Assembly (NCBI RefSeq): GCF_018614915.1
Contig: NZ_JAGGNU010000004.1
Location: 1 to 34,021 of the forward strand
Source of the DNA: Variovorax paradoxus
GTDB lineage: Bacteria > Pseudomonadota > Gammaproteobacteria > Burkholderiales > Burkholderiaceae_C
Length of the DNA: 34,021 nt
Direction: 5' to 3'
The notes under the pieces were generated by a model that was given only the letters and a program-made list of their open reading frames with translations, made no database searches and was not told where the DNA came from. Both the position numbers and the translations under genes were made by a program. Positions 6,799-14,786 of this stretch are shown piece after piece; position 1 is the first letter of the stretch, and each line of letters opens with the position of its first letter.

Positions 6799-7764
6799 TC
6801 AATCCGACGCCGCGGCAGATCGCAGCGCCGCCGCCAGTGCCTGGATCACCGCCCCCTTCGGCGAATCCCGCAGCCATGCCAGGCCGACCGGCGGCAGGCT
6901 CCACGGCAGCGGCCGCGGCATGACTTCCGCCGCGCCGGTGGCGGCCACCGCCTGCGCCACGTCGCGCGGCAGCACCGTCACGGCGCGCGGCAGTTGCTGC
7001 ATGGCCGACGCGACCGTGCGCACCGCATAGGCTTCGAGCAAGGGATGCGGCACGGTGCGGCCGGCTCCCGCGAAGACGGCATCGATCATCTGGCGGATTG
7101 GCGTGTCCGACGGCGGGAAGATCCAGTCCATCTCCGCCAGCCGCGAGATGTCGAGCGCGGATTGCCGCGCCACCCGCGCCGCGCTCGCCTTCGACACCAC
7201 CACGCAGGCCTCCTGCCGGTACAGCAGTTCCTGCACCAGGTCGTTGTCGGTGCTGTCGTGCGAGAAGCGGCAGATCGCGCAGTCGAGCGTGCGCTCCCGC
7301 ACAGCCTGCACCAGCTTGTGCGTGGTGTCCTCGTGCGCCAGCAGCGCGATGCGCGGGCGCTGCGCGAACAGGTGCCGCCAGGTCGCGTCGAGCGTCTGCG
7401 TGGCGGCGTAGGGAATCACGCCGATGCGTAGCCGCCCCTGCAGCCCGGCCCCGCTCACCGCACGCAGTTCCTGCTGCAGCGCCTCGTTGTCGGCCACCGC
7501 GAGCCGGGCCCGCGCCAGGACCACCTCGCCCGCCACCGTGGGCTCGAGGCCGCGCCGGCTGCGCACGAACAGCGGCGTCATGAAGATGTCCTCGATGTCG
7601 GCGAGCGCGCGCGTCACGGTCGGCTGCGCGAGCGACAGCTGCTGCGCCACGCGGGTGATCGAGCGGTGCCGGTCGACCGCCATCAGCAGCACGTAGTGGC
7701 GCATCTTCAGGCGACTCTCGAGGCGCCGGGCGAGGGCATCGGGGGCGATGGACGAAGCTGGCAT
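6799..7764 (-). CDS. LysR-family transcriptional regulator
   Basis: The product is 321 residues from the ATG at 7762-7764, where GAGG lies four bases upstream. In-frame ATGs at 7779 and 7797 are possible alternatives. The N-terminal winged helix-turn-helix is at about 20-80 (SITRVAQQLSLAQPTVTRALADIE), followed by the type 2 periplasmic-binding-like effector domain (LRIGVIPYAATQ to about 300). The sequence resembles the branch of LysR regulators that sit beside Bug-type transport genes. It is divergent from the gamma-glutamyltransferase-like gene, so it probably controls that operon and itself from the 107-base gap. The effector is unknown. Confidence 0.9.
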   Translation of the reverse strand: MPASSIAPDALARRLESRLKMRHYVLLMAVDRHRSITRVAQQLSLAQPTVTRALADIEDIFMTPLFVRSRRGLEPTVAGEVVLARARLAVADNEALQQELRAVSGAGLQGRLRIGVIPYAATQTLDATWRHLFAQRPRIALLAHEDTTHKLVQAVRERTLDCAICRFSHDSTDNDLVQELLYRQEACVVVSKASAARVARQSALDISRLAEMDWIFPPSDTPIRQMIDAVFAGAGRTVPHPLLEAYAVRTVASAMQQLPRAVTVLPRDVAQAVAATGAAEVMPRPLPWSLPPVGLAWLRDSPKGAVIQALAAALRSAAASD

Positions 7765-7786
7765 GGTGCCTCGGAGCATAGCAATC

Positions 7787-7798
7787 GATGCATGCATC
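7787..7798. promoter_or_regulatory. Candidate LysR operator (12-bp palindrome GATGCATGCATC)
   Basis: A perfect 12-base palindrome lies 23 bases upstream of the LysR start and 74 before the divergent gene. TGCATCC recurs about 20 bases further on within this AT-richer patch. It is a plausible site for the adjacent regulator. It is not an exact T-N11-A match. Confidence 0.4.
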
Positions 7799-7871
7799 CA
7801 TAGAAATCCATGTGCATCCGTCTATTTCAAGCGTTCAAAATCCGAGCCTTCCCTCTCGCACCGCTTGAACC

Positions 7872-9713
7872 ATGAGCAGCTTCACCACACGTCCTGAAAT
7901 TGTCGGCACCCACGGCGTTGCCGCGGCCACGCATTGGCTCGCCGCACAGACCGCCATGGGCGTGCTCGAACGCGGCGGCAATGCCTTCGACGCGGCGGTC
8001 GCCGGCGGCTTCGTGCTGCAGGTGGTCGAGCCGCACCTGAACGGGCCGGGCGGCGAAGTGCCGATCCTCTTGTGGAGCGAGCGCGAGCGGCGCATGCAAT
8101 CGGTCTGCGGCCAGGGCGCTGCGCCGGCCGAGGCCTCGGCTGCCGCCTTCCGCCGCATGGGACTCGAGCAGGTGCCCGGCATCGGCCTGTTGCCGGCCAC
8201 CGTGCCCGGCGCCTTCGGCGCGTGGCTGACGATGCTGCGCGACCACGGCTCCTGGCCGCTGGCCGACGTGCTGGCGCCCGCGATCGGCTATGCGCGCAAC
8301 GGCTTTCCGCTGGTGCCTCGCGCGGTGCAGGCCATCATCGCGGTCCAGTCGCTGTTGCGCGAGCAATGGCCGTCGTCGGCCGACATCTGGCTGCCCGGCG
8401 GCAAGGTGCCGATGCCCGGCGCGCTGTTCCGCCTGCCGCGGCTGGCCGCGACTTGCGAGCGCATCCTGCGCACCGCCGAGAGCGAAGGCGGCGGTACCCG
8501 CACCGGCACCATCGACGCCGCGATGCGCTGCTGGTACCAGGGCTTCGTCGCGCGCGAGATCGACCACTTCTATCGCACGGAAAAAGTGCAGGACACGACC
8601 GGCGAGAAGCACGCCGGCCTGCTGCGCTACGAGGACATGGCGCAATGGAAGCCGAGCGTCGAAGTGCCGCTCGCCGTCGACTTCGGCCGCTACACGCTCG
8701 CCAAGTGCGGCTTCTGGAGCCAGGGCCCGGCCTTTCTCGAACAGATCGGCATGCTGCGGCACGCCGGGCTCGAACAGCACGCGCCGCACACGGCCGGCTT
8801 CGTGCACCGCATCGCCGAGGCGGCCAAGCTCGCGCTGGCCGACCGCCTGGCCTGGTACGGCTGCGCGCCCGGTGCCTCGCGCGAAGCGCAGATGGCGCTG
8901 CTCTCCGACGACTATCTGCGCCAGCGCTGGCAGACCGTGGGCGAGACCGCCTCGCGAGAGCTGCAGCCGGGCTCGCCGCTCGGCCTGGCGCCGCGCCTGC
9001 CCGACCTCGACGCGGCGCGCCGCACGCTGCTTTCGGCCGACACGCGCTTCGGCATTGGCGAGCCGACCTTCGCCGCACTGCCGCCGGTGGCCGAATGGCT
9101 GGAGCGCGAGATCTTCGTCGGCGACACCTGCCACATCGACGTGATCGACCGCCACGGCAACATGGTCGCGGCCACGCCTTCTGGCGGCTGGCTGTCGTCC
9201 AGCCCCGCGGTCCCGGCGCTCGGCTTCGCCATCAACACGCGGCTGCAGATGAGCTGGCTCGACGAGGGCCTGCCCAACACCGTGACGCCCGGCGTGCCGC
9301 CGTGCACCACGCTGTCGCCCTCCCTCGCGCTGCGCGACGGCGAGCCCTACATGGTGTTCGGCACGCCCGGCGGCGACCAGCAGGACCAGTGGTCGCCGGC
9401 CTTCTTCCTGCGTCATGCGGTGCACGGCATGAACCTGCAGGAAGCGATCGATGCGCCGGCCTGGCACGTCGACCATTTCCCCTCGTCGTTCTGGCCGCGC
9501 CAGACCACGCTGAACCGCATCACCGCGGAGTCGCGCTTCTCGCCCGAAGTCATCGAGGCGCTGCGCGCGAAAGGACACGAGGTGAAGCTCGGCGAGCCGT
9601 GGTCCGAAAGCCGCATGTCGGCCTGCAGCCGCGAGCGCGACGCAGACGGCCGGCTGGTGCTGCGCGCCGCGGCCAACCCGCGCGGCATGCAGGGCTACGC
9701 GGTCGGCCGCTAG
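7872..9713 (+). CDS. Gamma-glutamyltransferase family protein (Ntn hydrolase)
   Basis: The product is 613 residues. The family is made as a proenzyme that cleaves itself before a threonine, which then becomes the nucleophile. Here the site reads VGDTCHIDVIDRHGN with T419 as the predicted new N-terminus. Downstream family motifs include GGWLSS, the PGVPPCTTLSPSLAL region and GTPGGDQQDQW. No signal peptide is visible, so the enzyme is probably cytoplasmic, unlike classical periplasmic glutathione-degrading GGT. The adjacent Bug protein, GAF protein and LysR suggest use of an imported gamma-glutamyl or other amide compound; the substrate is inference. The ribosome site is weak (GAACC). Confidence 0.88.
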   Translation: MSSFTTRPEIVGTHGVAAATHWLAAQTAMGVLERGGNAFDAAVAGGFVLQVVEPHLNGPGGEVPILLWSERERRMQSVCGQGAAPAEASAAAFRRMGLEQVPGIGLLPATVPGAFGAWLTMLRDHGSWPLADVLAPAIGYARNGFPLVPRAVQAIIAVQSLLREQWPSSADIWLPGGKVPMPGALFRLPRLAATCERILRTAESEGGGTRTGTIDAAMRCWYQGFVAREIDHFYRTEKVQDTTGEKHAGLLRYEDMAQWKPSVEVPLAVDFGRYTLAKCGFWSQGPAFLEQIGMLRHAGLEQHAPHTAGFVHRIAEAAKLALADRLAWYGCAPGASREAQMALLSDDYLRQRWQTVGETASRELQPGSPLGLAPRLPDLDAARRTLLSADTRFGIGEPTFAALPPVAEWLEREIFVGDTCHIDVIDRHGNMVAATPSGGWLSSSPAVPALGFAINTRLQMSWLDEGLPNTVTPGVPPCTTLSPSLALRDGEPYMVFGTPGGDQQDQWSPAFFLRHAVHGMNLQEAIDAPAWHVDHFPSSFWPRQTTLNRITAESRFSPEVIEALRAKGHEVKLGEPWSESRMSACSRERDADGRLVLRAAANPRGMQGYAVGR

Positions 9714-9752
9714 GCCTCAGGACTTCTTCATTTCTTGACCAGGAGCATTCCC

Positions 9753-10718
9753 ATGTTTTCACGCATCCGACGCGGCATCACCCTGCTCGTCCTCTTCGGC
9801 TTCGCCCAGTTCGCCGCCGCCGACTGGCCCAATCGGCCCATCACGCTGGTGGTGCCCTGGGCGCCCGGCGGCTCCACCGACATCCTGGCGCGCTCGCTGG
9901 CCGAGCAGCTCACGAAGTCGCTGGGCCAGACCGTCATCGTCGACAACCGCGCGGGTGCCTCGGGCAACATCGGCTCGAACTTCGTCGCCAAGGCCAGGCC
10001 CGACGGCTACACGCTCTTGATCGGCTCGATGAGCACGCACGCGATGAACCCGGCGCTGATGCCGTCCATGCCCTTCCGCGGTGTCGAGGACTTCACGCCC
10101 ATCGCGCAGATGGCCAACGTGATCAACACCATGGTCATCAACCCCGCGGTGCCGGTGAAGGACGTGAAGGAGTTCATCGCCTACGCCAAGGCCAACCCCG
10201 GCAAGCTGGCCTACGCCTCGGCCGGGCCGGGCTCCACCAACCACCTGAGCGCCGTGCTGTTCGAGCGCGCGGCCGGCATCCAGATGCTGCACGTGCCCTA
10301 CAAGGGCGGCGCGCCGGCGGTGGTCGACACGGTGGCTAACCAGACGCAGGTGCTGTTCTCGGCCGGCACCCAGACGCTGCCGCACGTCAAGGCCGGCAAG
10401 CTGCGCCTCCTGGGCGTGACCGAGGCCAGGCGCTCGCCGCTGCTGCCCGATGCGCCGACCGTGGCCGAGACCCTGCCCGGCTACGAGCTCGGGGTGTGGT
10501 ACGGCGCCTTCGGTCCGGCCAACATGCCCAAGGAGCTGGTGGCCCGGCTCAACGACGAGATCAACAAGGCGCTGGCCCAGCCCGAGGTGCGCACGCGCAT
10601 GGAGGCGATCGGGGTGGAAATCGTGAAGGGCACGCCGGCGCAGTTCGCAACCGTGCTGCGCAGCGACGCCGAGCGCTACGGCAAGGTGATCCGCGAATTG
10701 GGCATCAAGAATGAGTGA
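9753..10718 (+). CDS. Bug-type (TctC) tripartite tricarboxylate transporter substrate-binding protein
   Basis: The product is 321 residues. A signal peptide covers about 1-23 (RRGITLLVLFGFAQFAAAD). The family signatures are plain: WPNRPITLVVPWAPGGSTD, VDNRAGASGNIGS, PDGYTLL, and VPYKGGAPAV around 190. Bug proteins are periplasmic binders of carboxylates or amides, many of them without a dedicated permease. AGGAG at 9741-9745 fixes the start, and an in-frame ATG at 9735 has no site. It follows the GGT-like gene by 39 bases and overlaps the GAF gene by eight, so the three form one operon. No tctAB lies next to it; the pair at 23088-25015 could serve it. Confidence 0.93.
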   Translation: MFSRIRRGITLLVLFGFAQFAAADWPNRPITLVVPWAPGGSTDILARSLAEQLTKSLGQTVIVDNRAGASGNIGSNFVAKARPDGYTLLIGSMSTHAMNPALMPSMPFRGVEDFTPIAQMANVINTMVINPAVPVKDVKEFIAYAKANPGKLAYASAGPGSTNHLSAVLFERAAGIQMLHVPYKGGAPAVVDTVANQTQVLFSAGTQTLPHVKAGKLRLLGVTEARRSPLLPDAPTVAETLPGYELGVWYGAFGPANMPKELVARLNDEINKALAQPEVRTRMEAIGVEIVKGTPAQFATVLRSDAERYGKVIRELGIKNE

Positions 10719-11253
10719 GACGCGCGCGGCCTCCGGGCCGCTGTGCCTGCCGCTCGACCTTTGCCGCGCGCTGGCGTACGACCTGCCGCGCTCGCGCGGC
10801 ATGGACGCGGCGCTGCGCTGCATCGACGGCGTGCGCAGGCGCACGCTCGGCGACGGCCTGCTGACGGTGAACATCGATGCCACGCCCGGGCGCCGCGATG
10901 ACGACACCATCGAACTGCAGCGGGTGTGGAGCTCCGATCCCGAGGCCTATCCGGTGGGCGGCCGCAAGCGCAAGACCATGACGCCGTGGACGCGCCAGCT
11001 GCTGCGCGGCGGCGAGCTGTTCGTCGGCGAGGGCGATGCAGCCTTGCGCGAGGTGTTCGACGATCATGAACGCATTGCATCGCTCGGCCTGCGCGCGGTG
11101 GCCAACGTGCCGCTGCTCGATGCGGACGGCCGCTGCCGCGCGACCTTCAACCTGCTCGTCGGGCGGCCGGCCTGGCAAGCGCACGAGCTGGCGCTGGTGC
11201 AGCTGCTGGCGGTGCTGGCCACGCCCTGGGTGCTGCGCGGCGAAGGGCACTGA
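10711..11253 (+). CDS. GAF-domain protein
   Basis: The product is 180 residues. The whole length fits a single GAF domain: RRRTLGDGLLTVNI in the first strand region, VWSSDPEAYPVGGRK, LLRGGELFVGEGD, and LRAVANVPLLDADGRCRATFNLL near the end. GAF domains bind small molecules or act as redox or nucleotide sensors. There is no output domain, so it may act through a partner or bind the substrate of this operon. The ATG lies inside the 3' end of the Bug gene (8-base overlap), indicating translational coupling. Similar stand-alone GAF proteins occur with amidase and Bug genes in Burkholderiales, to my recollection. Confidence 0.8.
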   Translation: MSETRAASGPLCLPLDLCRALAYDLPRSRGMDAALRCIDGVRRRTLGDGLLTVNIDATPGRRDDDTIELQRVWSSDPEAYPVGGRKRKTMTPWTRQLLRGGELFVGEGDAALREVFDDHERIASLGLRAVANVPLLDADGRCRATFNLLVGRPAWQAHELALVQLLAVLATPWVLRGEGH

Positions 11254-11444
11254 ATTCGGCTGGGGCCACGGCGCAGCCGGTGTCGTATGAACGACAACGG
11301 CCCAGGGGGCGGTGCGAGACTTTCGTCACACGCCGGCCGGGTTTCGATGGGCTGGCGCTCATCTCCGGGGCACTTTTCAGCGACGCTTAAGAATCGATGA
11401 ACAGACTGGGTCCAGTCTCCACGCCTCCCAAAGGATCAAGCGCC

Positions 11445-11726
11445 ATGAAGCCTTCCACCGCCCCCCAGCCCCTTGGCTCGTCGCAGATAAAGCTCGTGCT
11501 CGAACTGCTCGAGCTGCGCGTGCTCGCGCCGAAGGAGACTGCCGCGAAGTTCAACCGCTTGGTCCAGGCCGGGACTTTTTCCGAAGCCCAGCAAGTGGCC
11601 ATCGAACTGCTTTTCGCGCTCGAGGAAGACGAGATTCCCGACGCACTCTTGGAATTCGCGGACGACGATGCCCGGGACATCGTTCGCGATGGGTTCGCAC
11701 ACGAGGCGCGGCTCAGTTTCGTGTGA
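11445..11726 (+). CDS. Small hypothetical protein
   Basis: The product is 93 residues and starts MKPSTAPQPLGSSQIK. AAGGA at 11431-11435 supports the ATG at 11445; an in-frame ATG at 11397 has no site. It is soluble, predicted helical and acidic near the C-terminus (LEEDEIPDALLEFADDDARD). I do not recognise a family. The stop is one base from the stop of the convergent gene at 11728. Codon use is like its neighbours. Confidence 0.6.
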   Translation: MKPSTAPQPLGSSQIKLVLELLELRVLAPKETAAKFNRLVQAGTFSEAQQVAIELLFALEEDEIPDALLEFADDDARDIVRDGFAHEARLSFV

Positions 11727-11727
11727 C

Positions 11728-12093
11728 CTAGCCGACGTGGTGGTGGTGGCGCAGCGCCGCCGCCGCATGCCGGTAGACGAAGGCCTGCTTCAGCAGGACC
11801 GTCAGGGTGAAGCCGACCAGACCGCCTGCGATCACGCTGAAGATCAGCGGCACTTCCTGGTAGTTGCTTGCGAATCCCAGCAGGCAGATCGCGGCCGCAA
11901 ACAAGAAAGCCCAACGCATCAGATAGGTCGGCATGTGCGTGCGCAGCCAGTGGTCGTTGCGTAGTTGCACCTCCGAGATCTCTGCAGGCGTGGCGTTCGC
12001 CGGCGGCGCTTCGACGCACGCTTCGGGGAACCAGAATCTGCGCCAGACCGAGGGGACGGCGGGCTCCGTGGTGAATATGGGCGGGGTGTTCAT
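11728..12093 (-). CDS. Small membrane protein, hypothetical
   Basis: The product is 121 residues from the ATG at 12091-12093, with a soluble N-terminal half and two hydrophobic segments (about 62-80 and 85-105), and a His-rich tail (ALRHHHHVG). The two segments read LMRWAFLFAAAICLLGFA and PLIFSVIAGGLVGFTLTVLL. No good ribosome site is visible, so the start is uncertain. The frame continues 32 codons upstream with composition unlike a protein. No family recognised. Confidence 0.55.
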   Translation of the reverse strand: MNTPPIFTTEPAVPSVWRRFWFPEACVEAPPANATPAEISEVQLRNDHWLRTHMPTYLMRWAFLFAAAICLLGFASNYQEVPLIFSVIAGGLVGFTLTVLLKQAFVYRHAAAALRHHHHVG

Positions 12094-12301
12094 GGGCCCA
12101 GTTATGGGAGCCCGGCGCCGGAATCCGGCAGGCCGGTGCCGCATCCCCGTGTCGGATACCGCTGGCGCGGCCGGACCGCGCCGCGTCACGCGCGCGTAGC
12201 ACCAGCGTCACGGGCGGTTCACGCCGATGACACGGCCGCTGCCTAGTCTTGGCGGCGACGCATCCCGCGCCCCCACCCCCGACAACTTCAAAGGAACCCC
12301 C

Positions 12302-12502
12302 ATGCACATGGTTGTTTTTGTGCTGCGCCTCACGAGCGCACTGACCTTGACTTGCGCGCTCGCCGCCTGCGGCGGCGGCAGCAGCGGCGGCGGCGGCCTC
12401 AGCGGCGCCTCCGCAGGCAGCGCGGCCACCGGCAGCGAGAAAAGCGAGAACCCGGCACAGCCCGCGGCGAGCGACAAGTCCGACGTGCGCTACGCGCCCT
12501 GA
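12302..12502 (+). CDS. Small Gly/Ser-rich lipoprotein
   Basis: The product is 66 residues. A lipoprotein signal peptide ends in the lipobox LAAC, so Cys21 would be lipidated after cleavage. The mature part is about 46 residues, rich in Gly, Ser and Ala, with a polar Lys/Glu/Asp tail and no predicted fold. AAGGA at 12291-12295 is six bases before the ATG. It lies 31 bases upstream of the phospholipase C gene in the same direction and is probably in its operon. A role as a surface tether or companion of the phospholipase is only a guess. Confidence 0.65.
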   Translation: MHMVVFVLRLTSALTLTCALAACGGGSSGGGGLSGASAGSAATGSEKSENPAQPAASDKSDVRYAP

Positions 12503-12533
12503 ACGCCTCCCAAAAGACGCCAGAGGCTTCTCC

Positions 12534-14735
12534 ATGAACTCCCGCCGCAAATTCCTCCAGGGCACCGCCACCACCGGCATCGCCGCCGCCACCCTCGCCG
12601 CCTTTCCGCCCAGCATCCGAAAGGCGCTCGCGATTCCCGCCCACAACGAGACCGGCACCATCAAGGACGTCAAGCACGTCGTGATCCTGATGCAGGAGAA
12701 CCGCTCCTTCGACCAGTACTTCGGCACGCTGCGCGGCGTGCGCGGCTTCGGCGACCGCTTCACCATTCCACTGCCCCAAGCGCGCAACGTCTGGCAGCAG
12801 AAGAACGCCGCCGGCCAGCCGGTGCTGCCCTACCACCTGGACGGCAGCAAGGGCAACGCGCAGCGCGTGAGCGGCACGCCGCACAGCTGGAACGACGGCC
12901 AGAACGCCTGGGACGGCGGCCGCATCGAGCAATGGGTGCGCTACAAGACGCCGGCGTCGATGGGCTACTACAAGGAAGCCGAGCTCCCCTTCCAGTTCGC
13001 GCTGGCCAATGCCTTCACGCTGTGCGATGCCTACCACTGCTCGATGCACACCGGCACCAATTCCAACCGCATGTTCATGTGGACCGGCACCAACGGCCCG
13101 ACGGGCGCCGGCGTGGCCTCGCTGAACAACGAGTGGGACTCCATCGACGGCTCGGCGCTCGGCTACGAGTGGAAGACCTACCCCGAGCGGCTGCAGGAAG
13201 CCAAGGTGAGCTGGATCGTCTACCAGAACATGCCCGACAACTTCGGCGACAACCCGCTCGCGGGCTTCAAGCAGTACCGCAAGGCCAACGAGGCCTCGGG
13301 CAAGCCGGTGAGCAACGACGCGATCTCGCCCGCCTACGACCCGGCCAGCGACGATGCCGGCAATCCGCTCTACAAGGGCATCGCCAACACCATGCCGGGA
13401 CCGATCGACGACGTGAACGCGTATTTCGAGCGCTTCCGCCAGGACATCAAGAACGGCAAGCTGCCGCAGGTGTCTTTCGTCATCGCGCCGGCCACCTATT
13501 CCGAGCACCCGGGGCCGTCGAGCCCGGTGCAGGGCGCCTGGTACATCCAGGAGACGCTGGACGCGCTCACGGCCGTGCCCGAGGTGTGGAGCAAGACCGT
13601 GCTGCTGATCAACTTCGACGAGAACGACGGCTACTTCGACCACATGCCCTCGCCCTCGGCGCCCTCGCTCAACCCCGACGGCACGCCGGCCGGCAAGACC
13701 ACGCTGCGCGAGTCCGACCTGGCCTTCGAGCGCTTCACCCACCCCAACCCGCCCGGCACCACCGGCCAGCCGCAGCCCGACGGCCGCGTCTACGGGCCCG
13801 GCGTGCGCGTGCCCCTGTACGTGATCTCGCCCTGGAGCCGCGGCGGCTGGGTCGACTCGCAGGTGTTCGACCACACCTCGATCATTCGCTTCCTCGAGCA
13901 GCGCTTCGGCGTCAAGGAGCCCAACATCAGCCGCTACCGCCGCGCGGTGTGCGGCGATCTGACAAGCGCCTTCAACTTCAAGCATCCCAACAACGAGCCG
14001 CTGCCTGCGCTGGCTGGACGCAAGACACTCGACCAGGCCGACGCGCTGCGCGCCGCACAGCAGCAGCTGCCGCAGATCGCGCCGCCGGCCTACCCGCTGC
14101 TGCCGGTGCAGGCCACCGGCACGCGGCCCTCGCGCGCGCTGCCCTACGAATTGCAGGTGAGCGCACGCAGCAATTCGCTGCGCGGCACGGTCAAGCTCAT
14201 CTTCGCGAACAGCGGCGAGGCCGCCGCGGTGCTCCACGTCTACGACAAGCTCAACCTCGACCGGCTGCCGCGGCGCTACATGGTGGAGCCCAACGAGCGG
14301 CTCGACGACGACTGGGCCGCCGCGACCGACAACGCCGGCCTCTACGACCTGTGGGTGCTGGGGCCGAACGGCTTCCACCGCCATTTCAAGGGCGACCTGA
14401 ATCGCCTGCGCGCGCGCAATGCACCCGACCCGGAGATCCGCGTGGGCTACAACGTGCGCCGCGGCGATCTCCACTTGAAGCTGCGCAACGAGGGTGAACG
14501 CGCGTGTGTCTTCACCGTCAAGCCCCTGGCCTACCGCAACGATGGCCCGTGGACCGTGCGCGTCAACGGCGGCGACGATGTCGAGAAGCAATGGGACATC
14601 GAGGACAGCGGCTGGTGGTACGACTTCGAAGTGACTTGCGATGCCGACCCGGCGTACTACCGCCGCATCGCAGGCCGCGTCGAGACCGGCCGGCATTCGG
14701 TGAGCGATCCGGCGATGGGCAAGCCCCAGCTCTGA
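12534..14735 (+). CDS. Phosphocholine-preferring phospholipase C, Tat-exported
   Basis: The product is 733 residues, the normal size for the PlcH/PlcN acid-phosphatase-like family, which hydrolyses phosphatidylcholine to diacylglycerol and phosphocholine. A twin-arginine signal is at residues 3-10 (SRRKFLQG), followed by a hydrophobic stretch. The catalytic-region signature ILMQENRSFDQYFG is at 51-64; other conserved blocks include CDAYHCSMHTGTNSNR and INFDENDGYFDHM. Two C-terminal DUF756 domains follow (about 535-610 and 620-725). I cannot separate the haemolytic from the non-haemolytic type by sequence. A small lipoprotein gene precedes it, and a 10-bp hairpin separates it from the convergent symporter. 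Confidence 0.94.
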   Translation: MNSRRKFLQGTATTGIAAATLAAFPPSIRKALAIPAHNETGTIKDVKHVVILMQENRSFDQYFGTLRGVRGFGDRFTIPLPQARNVWQQKNAAGQPVLPYHLDGSKGNAQRVSGTPHSWNDGQNAWDGGRIEQWVRYKTPASMGYYKEAELPFQFALANAFTLCDAYHCSMHTGTNSNRMFMWTGTNGPTGAGVASLNNEWDSIDGSALGYEWKTYPERLQEAKVSWIVYQNMPDNFGDNPLAGFKQYRKANEASGKPVSNDAISPAYDPASDDAGNPLYKGIANTMPGPIDDVNAYFERFRQDIKNGKLPQVSFVIAPATYSEHPGPSSPVQGAWYIQETLDALTAVPEVWSKTVLLINFDENDGYFDHMPSPSAPSLNPDGTPAGKTTLRESDLAFERFTHPNPPGTTGQPQPDGRVYGPGVRVPLYVISPWSRGGWVDSQVFDHTSIIRFLEQRFGVKEPNISRYRRAVCGDLTSAFNFKHPNNEPLPALAGRKTLDQADALRAAQQQLPQIAPPAYPLLPVQATGTRPSRALPYELQVSARSNSLRGTVKLIFANSGEAAAVLHVYDKLNLDRLPRRYMVEPNERLDDDWAAATDNAGLYDLWVLGPNGFHRHFKGDLNRLRARNAPDPEIRVGYNVRRGDLHLKLRNEGERACVFTVKPLAYRNDGPWTVRVNGGDDVEKQWDIEDSGWWYDFEVTCDADPAYYRRIAGRVETGRHSVSDPAMGKPQL

Positions 14736-14749
14736 GAACGAGACGATGC

Positions 14750-14780
14750 GCGTGGCGCCGTGCCCTGCATGGCGCCACGC
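14750..14780. terminator. Bidirectional terminator-like hairpin between convergent genes
   Basis: A 10-bp perfect stem (GCGTGGCGCC with GGCGCCACGC) closes an 11-base loop. It sits 14 bases after the phospholipase stop and six bases beyond the symporter stop. No T-run flanks it, so it is probably a partial or Rho-assisted terminator. Confidence 0.55.
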
Positions 14781-14786
14781 ACGGGC

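Noticed and set aside
7934..10339. 801-codon plus-strand frame across the GGT-like and Bug genes
   Set aside because: It is the +2 shadow of both genes; both true frames have family motifs, starts and ribosome sites.
12094..12301. Possible Pho box upstream of the lipoprotein/phospholipase C genes
   Set aside because: Repeated GCGTCACG is present, but spacing and sequence do not fit the CTGTCAT-type direct repeat well enough.
12399..14696. 765-codon minus-strand frame antisense to phospholipase C
   Set aside because: Val/Ala/Arg-rich, no motif; the plus strand carries a full phospholipase C with Tat signal.
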